Made by a program: the position numbers and the translations under genes | Assembly (NCBI GenBank): GCA_902805475.1 | Contig: CADCSX010000007.1 | Coordinates: forward strand, 1,736,001 to 1,800,000 | Length of the DNA: 64,000 nucleotides | Source: Entonaema liquescens | Lineage: Eukaryota; Ascomycota; Sordariomycetes; Xylariales; Xylariaceae | Reading direction: 5' to 3' | Part shown: piece after piece, positions 23,399-34,896 of the stretch | Layout: each line of letters starts with the position of its first letter | Numbering within the stretch: the first letter of the stretch is position 1 | The notes under the pieces: model-generated | Databases searched by the model: none | Told to the model about the DNA's origin: nothing | Seen by the model: the letters and a program-made list of their open reading frames with translations, nothing else

Positions 23399-26300
23399 TT
23401 AAAAAAAAATAAATAAATAAAAAAAAATATAAAAAAATAATTATAATATTATTTAAGATATTAATAAATTTAATATGTAAAGAAAATAAAATGGAAGTTA
23501 ATGAATTAAAAATGTAAATTATTAAAGTAATAAGGAAAAAAATGTAATATTTACGTATTGTTTAAAAAAACAAAAATAAAATAATAATGTATTAAATTAA
23601 TTATATTTAAAAATATAAAAAAAAAATAAAAAAAATATTATTGGAATTTTTTAAAGTTTATAAATGACGAAATAATTGTAAATAAATGTAATAATAATTT
23701 TATTATAAAAAATAAAAAAAATTATTATTAAAAAAAATTTAATAAATTTAAAAATAATTAAAAAGATATTAAAAAAAATAGTAAAAATAATTAATTAAAT
23801 TTTAAGAAAATAAAAAGTAATGGTAATATATAAATTTTAAAATAAAATTATTATAATTATATTTTAAAAAAATATAAAAGTTTATAAATAAAAAAAATAA
23901 AAATAAATAAAAAAGATTTTTAAAAATAAAATTATAAGTATTAGTTAATTTTTTACTTTTATAATAAAAAATTTTAAAATAAATAAATTATAAAATATAT
24001 ATATTAATTTTAAAAAACTATTAATAAATATTAAAATAAAAAACTATTAAAGTATTAAAAATTTAAAATTAATATATTATAAAAAAAAAATTAAATATAT
24101 AATATTAATTATAAAAATAATTTTATTAAAAATAATAAAAATTTTATATAATAATAAATTATTTTAAAAATAAAACTTTTTAATATAAACTTTTATAAAA
24201 AATATAAAAATAAAATAATATTATAAATATTATAAATAATAAATAAAATATAATAAATATATAAAAATAATATATAAAAAAAGAAAATAAAATTATATAA
24301 AAAAAATTAAATATAAAAATTATAATAATCTTTATTTAATTTAAAATAAAAATTATAATAAAAAAAAAAAAAAAAAAAAAAATTATAATAAAATAAAAAA
24401 AATAAAAAAAAAATAAAAAAAATATATATATATAAATTATAATAATTTAAAAAAAAAAAAATTTAAATATTTTTTAAATATAATTTATATTATTTATAAT
24501 AATTTTATATTTATAATATTTAAAAAAATAAAAAAAACTTTTTTTTTAAAAAATAAGTTAAATAATATTATAAATTTAAGATTGTTTTTTTTAATTTTAA
24601 AAATGTTTAAAAAAAAGAAATTTAAAAAAACGGTATATATAATAAATATATTAAAAATAATGTATATTTTTTTGATATTATTTTTAGTATTAATAATGAT
24701 GTTTAAAGTTGGGTTAATTTTATTTAAATAAATAATTTATATATAAAAATAAAATAATATATTAAAATATAATATAAAGGAATAAAATATTATTTTAAAT
24801 TTTAAAAATATAAAATAATTTAAATTTAATTATAATATAAAAATTATAATTTATAAAAAAAAAATTATATAATTTATTAATTAATAATTATAAAATAATA
24901 TAAAATAAATTAAAATAAGTTATGTTATATATAGTTAAAATTATAAATAATATAAAATAGATAAATGAAATGGAATATAATTAGGCGGTGTGTAAATTAT
25001 ATATTAAATATGGAATAATAATAGTATAAAATGTTTATATAAAATCGAAAAAAGTAATGAAATATAATTTTTTTTTAAAAATAAATAATAAAAAAAAAAA
25101 TAAGAAATATATTATAATAAAGGATTTTAATATATATTATTTTATTTAAAATAAAAAAAATAAAATAATAAATAATTTAAATATTTTATTAAATTTAATA
25201 AAATAATAATAATTAAATTTAATTATAATAAAAAATTAATTTATAAAAATAATAAAAAATTAAAGGAATTTAATAATTAATTTAATATAAATAAATATAA
25301 AAATATTATATATAATGTTTTAAAAATTAAATTAAATAAAATTAAATTATAAAATATAATTAATTAAAATTATTATAAAAAATATTTAAAATAAATTTTA
25401 TAAATCTTATAAAAAACGTAAAAGATGGGTATAAAAGAATTTTAATTTAATAATAATAAAAATAAAAATAAAAAAATTATTAATATTAAAATTTTTTTTA
25501 AATTTTAAAAAATTAAATTTTTATATTAATTATATAATAAAGAAATTTTAAAAGATAATAAATTTAATAATATTAAAATAGAAAATAATTTTATTTATAA
25601 TAATTAAATAATGAATTAAATAAATTATTAAAGTAAAAAAAAAAGTTTTATATAAAAAAAAAATAGTAAAATATAAAAATAATATAAAATTAAAAATAAA
25701 ATATTAATATAATAAAAATATATTATAAAATAATATAGAAAATAAAAAGGATTTAATAATAAAAAATAATAATAAAAATATTAAAAAATAATAAATTTTT
25801 ATAAAAATTAAAAAAATAGGTTTAATTTAAAAGTTAATAAATTAATATAAAAAATAAAATTATTTTAATGTTAAAAAAAAATATAAGTAAATAATTATAA
25901 GTAATTATTTATATATAAAAAATAAATATATTTCGAATAAAATTTTTCTTAAATTTAAATTTAAATTTAATAAATATAATTTTTAATAAAATGTTTAATA
26001 AAAAATTTATAGTTAATAATTATATAAGATAAAAAATAATTAAAAATATGTTAATAGTTATAAAAAAATGGAAAATCTTAAAGAAAAATAAAATATTAAT
26101 AAAATTTTTATATAAATATAATAAATTATTATTTAAAGTTATTATAATAATAGTAATAAATAATTTTTATTATAGATATTATTTAATAAAATTTTATATA
26201 ATAATAATTATTATATTATTTAAATTAAAGAAAATTAAAAAAAAAAAAAAATGTTTTTAAATATATATAAATTAATAATATTATTAAATATTTTAAGAAA

Positions 26301-29300
26301 AGTAATAAAAAAGATAATGGTGTTACGAATAATATTTATAATAAAAATAAATAACGTTTTTTTTAAAAAGTAAATAAGTAATAAGAAATATAAATTAATA
26401 AAAATAATTATTAAAATAATAATAAAAATAATATATTTAATATAAAAAAATAAAATAAAGATATTATTATTATAATTTAATATAATAAAAATATTTAATT
26501 ATGTTATTTTAAAAAAATTATTATATATTTTTAAAAAAAAAAGTTTTTTAAATAAATAATAAAATAAATTAAAAATTATTTAAAAAATAAAAAAATACAA
26601 TTAATGTTTGAAAATAAATTTAATTTAAAAATAAATTTTTAAATAAATATTTTATAAAAGTTTTCATTATTTTTTATTTTATTTATTTTATATATATTAA
26701 TATTTTATAAAAAATTAAAAAAAAAATATTTATAATTAGTTTTATAAATAATATGAATTTAATAACGGTAAGTTTAAATATTAAAAGAAATTATAAAAAA
26801 TTAAAAAATGTATATTTTAAGTATATTTAATAAATAAAACGATATAAAATAATTTTTATTTTTTAAAAAAGTAAATTAATATATTTTATTAAAATATATG
26901 AATTAAATAAAAACATAATATAATTAAAAAATGTAATGGTAAAGTTAATAAAAAATATAAGATTTTTAAAAATTTAATTAAATAAGAAATTAAAATAAAT
27001 AAAATATTTAAAAATAATTAAAATAAAAATAAAAAAATAATAATATATTTTTTAAAGTTAATGGTATTTATATAAAGATATAACTTTTTAAAAATAAAAG
27101 AAATATATATGAAAATTATAAAGAATGTTATAATATATAAAGTAATTGTGTAATATATATTAAATAAAAAAGGTAAAATAAATGAAATAATAATAAAATT
27201 AAAAAAAATATATAAAGTAATGTTAGTTAAATATATAAAAAATAAAATAAGATATTTTTTATTAAATTTATATTTAAATAAGAAAATAATTAAATTTAAA
27301 AAGAAAAATAGTAATAAAAATAATTTTATAAAAAAAATAAGAAAGAAAATTTAAAAGTGGTTTTAAAAATTATAAATATAAAGTTAAAATTTAATAAAAA
27401 AAAATTAAGGTAAGTCACGAAATTTCTTTATTATTATTTTAGTAAAAAAATCGAAAAAAAATTTACGTATAAAATAAAAATAAATTAAGTTATAAAAAAA
27501 AAAAATTTTTTTAAAAAAATGATATTATAAATATAAAAAGTAAAATAAAATTAAAAATATATTTAAAATATAATTATATTAAAATTTTTTTTAAAAAATA
27601 AATAATTAAAAAAAATTTATAAATTATTAAAAAAATATAAAATTTTAATATTAATTTAAATATATATAAAAAAAATAAAATTAAAAATATTATTAATGTA
27701 TAAGTTAATGATTAATTTAATGAAAAAGAAAAAAACTTAAAAATTTAAATTTAAAAAAATTTTAATAAAATTTTAATAAATATAAATAAAAAGAAATATA
27801 TATAAAATTATTATAATAAAATTATAAAAATAAATTAATTATAATTTCCATATATTAAATATAACCTATTATTTAATTCCAAAAAAATCACCATTATTAT
27901 TAAATAATTTATTAATAATAAGAAAAATATTATTTTCAAAAAAATCATTACTTTTTTTAACCTTAAAATCATTAAAAAGTTTTTTAACATTACCATTTTT
28001 ATTATTATTATTAATATCTTTAATGGCTTTAAGACTTTTGAAAATTCCAATAATCTTAACTTTAATTTTTTTATTTTTTTTATTAAATTTTTTATTTAAT
28101 TTATTAAAAAATATATTATTTAATCTTTTTTTTTTAAAATTATAAAGTTTAAAAAACTTAAAGTAAATAAAAAACTTTTTTTTAAAAAAGAAACATTAAA
28201 TTATAATAATATAAATATACTTTTTATTAAACTTTTTAATAAATATAATAAAAACTTTATAATGAAATATACATTTTATAATAATTTATTAAATAAATTT
28301 ACAATTTTTAAGTAAAAATCAAAATAAAAAAATAATTATTTACTTAAAAATTTAAAATAAAAAATTAATAATAATAATAAAAAAAATAAATTAAAAATAA
28401 TAAAAATTAATTTTATTTTAATTAAAATAAAAGTATAAATTAAAAATTATATTATATTAATATTATAATTAAATGTAATATTAATCATAGTTTAAATAAT
28501 TAATAATTTTAAAATTATATTATTTTATAATTATAATAAATTTATAAATAAATTATTTTACGATAATTATAAAATGTAATTAAATTATATTTAAAATCCG
28601 GTAACGGAAAAATATTATATTAAAATAAAAACTAAAAAATACTTAACTTTAAATATTATTAAAAAAAGTTAAAAAAAAAAACCATAAAACGCATTAAAAT
28701 TTTAAAATCTTTAATTATCCTATTTACTTTTTAAAAAAACGGTTAAAATAAATAAATTTATAAATAATATAAAAAAAACGTATTAAAATATATTTTATAA
28801 TAACTTTAATATAATAATAATAAATATATTAATTAAAAGAAATTATTAAATAATTAAAATAAAAAAGAAAATTTAAATTATAATTATATTAAAAATAAAT
28901 TAAATAAAAATAAAATATATAAAAACAAAAATAATAATAATAATTAAAATATTTAAAAAATATATAATTTTAAAACGTAATAAACTTATTATTAAATTTA
29001 TTATTATTATTATAATAAAAAAGTTAATAATAAAACATAATAATAAATAAAAAAATTAAAAATATAAAATTTAAATAAAAATAAATTTAAGTAAAAAAAA
29101 CAATAAAATTAAAAAAAAATACTAAGAAAAAAAAAAAAGAAAATAATAATTTTATAACGTATGTTAAACGAAACCGTATTTATTGAAAATATCGTCATTA
29201 TATATTATTAATAAAACAATTATTATATCCCGCATAAAAAGTAAAATAAAAATAAAATTATTTATAATTTAATAAAAAATAATATATTAAAAAATAATAA

Positions 29301-29632
29301 AAAAAACTATTCAATAAAAATAATAAAATAATTACTAAATAAAATATAAAAATATAATAAAAACAAACCATATAAAAATAATAAAAATAACTTTATATAA
29401 TTAAACATATTATTTAATTTATTAAAATAATAAAATTTTAATAAAATATAATAACATATAATATAAACATATAACAAAAATTAAAAACAAATAAAAACAA
29501 ATTAAATTTTCTTTAATAAAAACATAATTTTTATTTAAAAATTTACTAAAAAACAACATTAATAATATTTTAATTATAATAAGTTAAATATATAAATGTA
29601 ACAAAATAAAAATAATAATAATAATAATATTA
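23179..29632. mobile_element. Unclassified 6.4-kb element inserted in copy 2, possibly non-LTR
   Basis: It interrupts copy 2 at the point matching 16,985 of copy 1. A shared stretch ATTATTTAAATTTAA of up to about 15 bp occurs at both junctions (about 23,165-23,180 and 29,632-29,655). I find no direct or inverted terminal repeats. The right end runs into an (AAT)n tract near 29,606-29,640. A long, variable target duplication plus an A-rich simple-repeat tail suggests a LINE, Tad-like in size, in forward orientation, but decay prevents reading any reverse transcriptase. The strand bias of surviving C and G flips inside it near 27,830. Confidence 0.55.
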
Positions 29633-31865
29633 TTATTATTTAAATTTAAAGATAAATTAATAATATTTTTATTTTAATTAAATTTTAAATTAAAATTATT
29701 AATTTTTTTAAAATTTATTAAAAAAATTATATAATCTTTTTTAAAAAAATTTTATTTAATTTTTTATATTTTTTTAATTTTTTTACGTTTATATTTTAAA
29801 TTTTTTATTAATTAATATTTTTTTTTTATAAATTTAATAATGGTGTTTTTATTTTTTTATTTATTTAAAATTATATTTATTTTTTTTATTATTATAATAA
29901 TATTTTTAATTAATATAATTAATATAATTATTATTATTATTATTATTATATTTATTAATAAAAAATTATTATATATTTTTTAGAATTTTATATATTTTAA
30001 TTAATGTTTAAAATTTATTTATTAAATTTTTAAATTATATAAATAATATAAAAAAATATATATTAAAATTAAAATATAATTTAATATATTTAATATATTA
30101 CAATAATAAATTGTTATTTGTTTCGAAAATTATAATTTAAAATTTTTTAATATAATAAAAATTTATTAAAAAGTAATTAAAATATTTTTATATTATTTTA
30201 TTTTAATTTTATTTTTTTACTTTAATATTAAAAAATATTATTAATATTTAATTATAATAATATTAAATTTTATTTTATTTAATATTAAAATGATGTTTTA
30301 TAAAAAAATATATATTTGTAAAATATTAATATTAAAATATATTATAAAAAAAATAAATAATTATTTTTTTAATTAAAATAATAAAAAATATAATATGGAA
30401 TTATATTTATTAAATTTTTATTATATAATATATATTTAAAAAAAATTTAAATTTATTTTTAAAAATATTATATAATTTTTTTATATAATTATTTTTGATA
30501 TTTTAAATTTTTTTAAAATATTTTATAATAATAAAAAAGTATATTTTATTAATAATGTGTATTAAAAGAATTTTATAATAAATTTAAATTTATTAATTAT
30601 TAATAAATATAAAAATTTATTTTTAAAAATTTATTATTTATATAAGTAATGGAATTATTTAAGAAAAAAAATTATAGTTTTTTATTAATAAGTTTTTTTT
30701 ATTTATTTTAACGTTTAAAAAAAACGTTAAAATTATATATAAATTATTTAATAACGGTTTAAAAAATTTAAAAATATTTTTTATAATAAATAAAGTAATT
30801 TATTTTTATATTAAATTAATTTTTTATTTAAGATTGTATTTTAAAATATTATTTATTTATTTTAAATAAAATATAAATGGTTTTTATAAAGCGGTAAAAA
30901 GAAAAAGTGGAAAAAAAAAATTAAATATTATTTAAAAGTTATTTTAAATTTTTTATTAAAGTTAAATTGTTAAATATTAATAATTTAATATTTTTTATAA
31001 ATTAAAAATAAAATATTTTATAAAAAAATAAAATAATAAAATATATAATAAAAAGAAATTATATTAAAAAAAATATAATATTAATTATAAAATAATTAAA
31101 GTAAATTAAATATAAAAAAAAAATTTTTTATAAAAATAATATTAAAAAAAAAATTTATTTTATATATATAATTTTATAAATAAATATTTATAAATTAAAA
31201 AACGTTAATTATTAATATATTAATATTTAAAAATATATAAATTTTTATATGTTAAAATAAATAAATTTTCTTTTAATATTATAAATTAAAACTTTTTATA
31301 TTAATATATTAAATTATTTTTATTATATTTTTTTAATTTATTAAAATTTTAAATTAATAAATTATTTATTTATATAAAATTAATAAAGAATTTTATATAA
31401 TTAATATTATATTAATTTATATAAATATTTTATTATATTAATACAATTTTTAATATTAATTATAATAATTTTAATATAATTATAAAATTTATTATTATAA
31501 ATTTTTAAAATTGTTTTTTAAATTTATTTAATATTTTTTTAAATATTTAAATATATAAAATATTTTTATTAATAATTTTAAAATTTATTAAAATAAAAAA
31601 ATTTAAATATTTTTTTATTAAAATATTATTTTTATAAAATTTATAATTTTTTATTTTATTATTATATAATTAAAATATTAAATAAAAATTATCATTATTT
31701 AATTAAAAAAATAATTTAATAATTTTTATAATTTATTTATATTTACATAAAGTTTTTTAATTATAATATTATAAAAAAAATTAATATTATAAATAATAAA
31801 AATATTAATAATAATAATAAATTTAAATTATTATATATAAATATAAATTTAATAATATTAATTAA

Positions 31866-32070
31866 TATTAATAAATATATATATATAAAAAAATAATAAT
31901 AAAATAATAATAAATAAATAAATAAATTAAAATTAATATATTAATAATATTTAAAAAAAATTATTTATTATTAAAAAATAAAAAAAATATATTTTTTATA
32001 TAATTTAAAATATATGAATATTTTTTTATATTAAATATATATTATATAATAATATATATAATTATTATTT
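31866..32070 (-). repeat. LTR of copy 2 (5' LTR, reverse)
   Basis: About 205 bp, matching the reverse complement of 14,321-14,532. Its outer end abuts the second TIR element, so the last few bases and any target duplication are unclear. Confidence 0.78.
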
Positions 32071-32073
32071 AAA

Positions 32074-32621
32074 AACAACATTAATTCGGTAATAAAAAAC
32101 GTATTAAATTAATAATAATTATAATAATTTTATATTAATAAATATTTTCCCGCGTATATAAATTTATTAATGTTTATTTGTAATTTTTAATAAATTTTAT
32201 TTTTTATGGTTTTTTACCATGTACGCTTTTTTATTAGTTAAATTTTTCACCGTTTATTTAGTAATATTTTTATAAAGTTTTAATTTTTTAAAATTATTAA
32301 TTTTATAATATTTTATATAATTATATATACGCGTTTCGAAACGAAATAAATAATAAACGTAACGTTTATTTAATTAATTATTAAATTAATTAATTAATTA
32401 ATTAATTAAATAATTAATTTAATAAATTAAATAAAATAATTTAATATTAATAAATTAAAAAATTTAACGGGATAAATATAAAAAATACGGTTGCGCATTA
32501 ATAAATTTATATAAAAATATATATAATATTTATACGATTTTCGCAAATGTAACGCTTTTATATAAAATGGTGTAATTATTGCCGATTTAATACGTTTTTT
32601 ATTATCGAATTAATGTTATTT
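32074..32621 (-). mobile_element. Second copy of the TIR element, fully decayed, opposite orientation
   Basis: The left end AACATTAATTCGGTAAT and right end ATTATCGAATTAATGTT are inverted repeats matching those at 21,003 and 21,548. The reverse complement of 32,460-32,600 aligns without gaps to 21,029-21,145 of the undecayed copy. All differences I see are transitions, and its (TAAT)n run replaces the (CAAT)n run. It sits directly beside the outer LTR of copy 2. Confidence 0.85.
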
Positions 32622-33175
32622 ATTAATCATTAAATATAAAATTAAAATATTAAATTTTTATATATAAATAATATTATTTATTTTAATTAAAATATTTAAA
32701 TTTATATAATTAATATTAATAAAAATTTATATTAAAATTTATTTTTTAAAAATTGTTATTTTTTAAAAATTTTTAATTTTAAAAATAAAATTTTAATAAA
32801 AAATTAAATATTTAAAATTTTAACGAATAACGAAAACGTTAATAAAACATATATTCGAGTAAAGTTATTTTATTAAAAAAAAATAATTAAAAGTTGTAAA
32901 GTTTTAAAACGAAGATAAATGACATAAGTTACGAGTAATTAATATGTATACTTACTTAGTTATTTTTCTTGTATAAGTGTATACGTAGTAGTAGCACATG
33001 ACCCACTCTTAGCTTCCGATGCAGCCACACTCCACAATAACATATGCCTTATGACGCCACATCAACCTAAGCTTCCAGATACTTGATCACCTTATCTAAG
33101 TAGACATTGAAACTAAGTAGGTACATCATTAGATTCCACAACTTCCCAGTCCAACTCCCACTTCATTACGTGAAA

Positions 33176-34360
33176 ATGGGTCTCGTCGACTACTCTGATT
33201 CCGAATCCGACTCCGAAACCGTCGCCAAGCCCGCGCCCCCCTCGCAGTCGGTAGCGTCTCCAGCAGCGAGCGGCAAGAAGCCTTTTCAGAAGGTAGTCGA
33301 CCGAGCGAAACCGGGCAAGATCCTCGTCAATCTTCCCCAGAGCTCGTCTAGTCGCGACGAGAACAAACTTGCAGATGGAGGTAACGAGCCGCCCCCGAAA
33401 CGCGCGAGGGTCGCAGGTAGAGGAGGTGGCGCGTTCAGTGGCTTCAATTCGTTTCTACCGCCTCCAAAGAACATTGGAAAGCCTGCGGTAACGAGTAGTA
33501 GCGGGAAGCCAGCACCGAGGCCTGGTATTAATTTGAAGACCGGCGCTACACCTGGTTTCAGTAGAGAGATGGGCGGAAATGAATACGGTGATTCAAACGA
33601 GGCACAAGCAAGGAGTGAAGATGCGGAACCCGCGGCGAAGCAGCCGTCGATACCCGCGGAACAGAAACCAGCGGAGGAAGTCAAATTAGTCGGCAAACCA
33701 CTAATGTTCAAACCATTATCGGTGTCGCGAAAACCAAACAAGAAGAGCGCGATCAAACCACCAAAGACATCTATCACTACACCCACACCGTCAGCTCATC
33801 AACCAAAAGAGGAATCACAAGCGAAGGAAGCAGAAAAAGTAGAACCACCTGCGAAGAGGCAGAAGATATCACTCTTCTCAATATCCGACGAGACGGAAAC
33901 AGAACCCGTGGAAACCAGCACATCTAGCACTGGCGTCTACGAACCTATGTTCAGCACGCCCGCAACCGACGACTTCGCCGCCTACGACGCACAATTCGCC
34001 GCATCATCGTCTCACAACGCACCCGCACTCGCGCCCTCCTCCGCCGACACCCTCGACGCCATAGCCGCAGACATGAACCTCTCGGCAGCCGCGCGGCGCG
34101 AGCTCTTCGGACGCAACGGCGAGCCCTCGGCCAGCCGCGTGGTGCGCTTCGACACGGACCAAGAGTACGCGCACAACGAGGCCCTGCGCGCCTCGGGCCA
34201 GCTGCAGCCCGCGTATAACCCCGTGCGCTCCATCGCCCCCGGCAAGCATAGCCTGCGCCAGCTGGTTACTCAGGTCCAGAGCCAGCGCGATGCCCTGGAG
34301 GAGAGCTTCGCGAAGGGCCATGGGAATCGCAAGGAGGCGAGCTCCAAGTACGGGTGGTGA
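33176..34360 (+). CDS. PRCC-like nuclear protein (mitotic checkpoint regulator family)
   Basis: Single exon, 394 residues. The human relative, PRCC, is a proline-rich nuclear protein reported to bind MAD2B and to associate with spliceosomes; the role in fungi is unclear. Seen: the N-terminal LVDYSDSESDSE block typical of the family; a long Pro/Ser/Lys-rich disordered middle with basic KRARVAGRGGG and KRQKISLFS patches (possible nuclear localisation); and the C-terminal family signature AGKHSLRQLVTQ...ALEE.FAKGHGNRKEASSKYGW. I use the ATG at 33,176 rather than 33,107 because family members start MxLVDYSDSE; the upstream 23 residues look like leader translation. GC is clearly higher than upstream: the start codon is only about 220 bp from the AT block. 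Confidence 0.85.
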   Translation: MGLVDYSDSESDSETVAKPAPPSQSVASPAASGKKPFQKVVDRAKPGKILVNLPQSSSSRDENKLADGGNEPPPKRARVAGRGGGAFSGFNSFLPPPKNIGKPAVTSSSGKPAPRPGINLKTGATPGFSREMGGNEYGDSNEAQARSEDAEPAAKQPSIPAEQKPAEEVKLVGKPLMFKPLSVSRKPNKKSAIKPPKTSITTPTPSAHQPKEESQAKEAEKVEPPAKRQKISLFSISDETETEPVETSTSSTGVYEPMFSTPATDDFAAYDAQFAASSSHNAPALAPSSADTLDAIAADMNLSAAARRELFGRNGEPSASRVVRFDTDQEYAHNEALRASGQLQPAYNPVRSIAPGKHSLRQLVTQVQSQRDALEESFAKGHGNRKEASSKYGW

Positions 34361-34896
34361 TGGCTTTTCCCCCTCGGCTTTATTTTGGTGTGAAAAGGAG
34401 AGATGGGAAGGGTATGAGGCGGGATCGACCATGCGTGTCTGTCTGTACATACGTATTCAACAGAAGTACTTATAACAGGAGAAAATGGGAGTTTGGGAGC
34501 GGCATTATCCGGACTAATGGAAGAAGAATATCACGGCATATTTACATCAGTATAAATCATCGCCCGTCGAGGCACTCGTCCAATACGATAAAAGTTCCGA
34601 ATATAAACGGGGATATCATGACTTGACTATTTCCGCACTCATTTCCATTCTCATCGTAGGTTGTAAAATATACGAACGCCTGCCTAGCCTGCCTGCCCTA
34701 ATGCGAATATATACACAACACCAAGAACTATTAATATTGGCTTGCTATTTATTTATATTATATAATATGTATAGATGTCCATGCCTAAGTAAGTAACATA
34801 TACATCTCCAAGTTAGTTCCTACTACATAGACCGGTATGCGATACGCAATACTCTTTCTTAAACACAATTTCCTCCTCCTCCTCCTCCCACGCATA
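34361..34896. other. Intergenic between convergent genes, no gene seen
   Basis: The PRCC-like gene (+) and the next gene (-) converge here. AT-rich 3' flank with TATAT runs near 34,760. Nothing recognisable. Confidence 0.5.

Larger units (their letters stand above)
13085..32070 (-). mobile_element. LTR retrotransposon copy 2, reverse orientation, broken by three insertions
   Basis: Assembled by matching reverse complements to copy 1. Segment a, 13,085-14,320, matches 20,430 down to about 19,165. Segment b, 20,431-23,178, matches about 19,165 down to 16,985. Segment c, about 29,633-32,070, matches about 16,985 down to 14,322. The three pieces are in order and without overlap, and their sum (about 5.9 kb without the insertions) equals copy 1 apart from one 163-bp difference. 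Its LTRs are 13,085-13,294 and 31,866-32,070. Interrupting it are copy 1, a TIR element and a 6.4-kb element. No gag or pol sequence can be read after decay, so the superfamily is undetermined. Confidence 0.85.
12820..32950. other. 20-kb AT-rich block, RIP-decayed nested transposons
   Basis: Composition falls to almost pure A and T with abrupt edges near 12,820 and 32,950. No coding frame longer than about 75 codons survives. The remaining cytosines and guanines are concentrated in CpG (ACGT, TACG, GCG). By hand alignment most of the block is explained as two copies of one LTR retrotransposon, one unrelated element and two small TIR elements (separate entries). About 250 bp on the left edge and 330 bp on the right edge remain unassigned. 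Transition-only decay of multicopy DNA is the mark of RIP, known in Pezizomycotina. Confidence 0.92.

Noticed and set aside
26048..26260. 70-codon open frame in the AT block
   Set aside because: Composition is almost only Lys, Ile, Leu, Phe, Tyr and Asn, as any stop-poor AT run would give. It lies inside the decayed 6.4-kb element.
27835..28050. 71-codon minus-strand frame in the AT block
   Set aside because: It arises where surviving C appears on the plus strand after the strand-bias switch; low-complexity product, no family features.
13200..32600. CRISPR-like or satellite array in the AT block
   Set aside because: No regular repeat-spacer periodicity; short repeats are simple AT runs, and the large repeats are dispersed nested elements.
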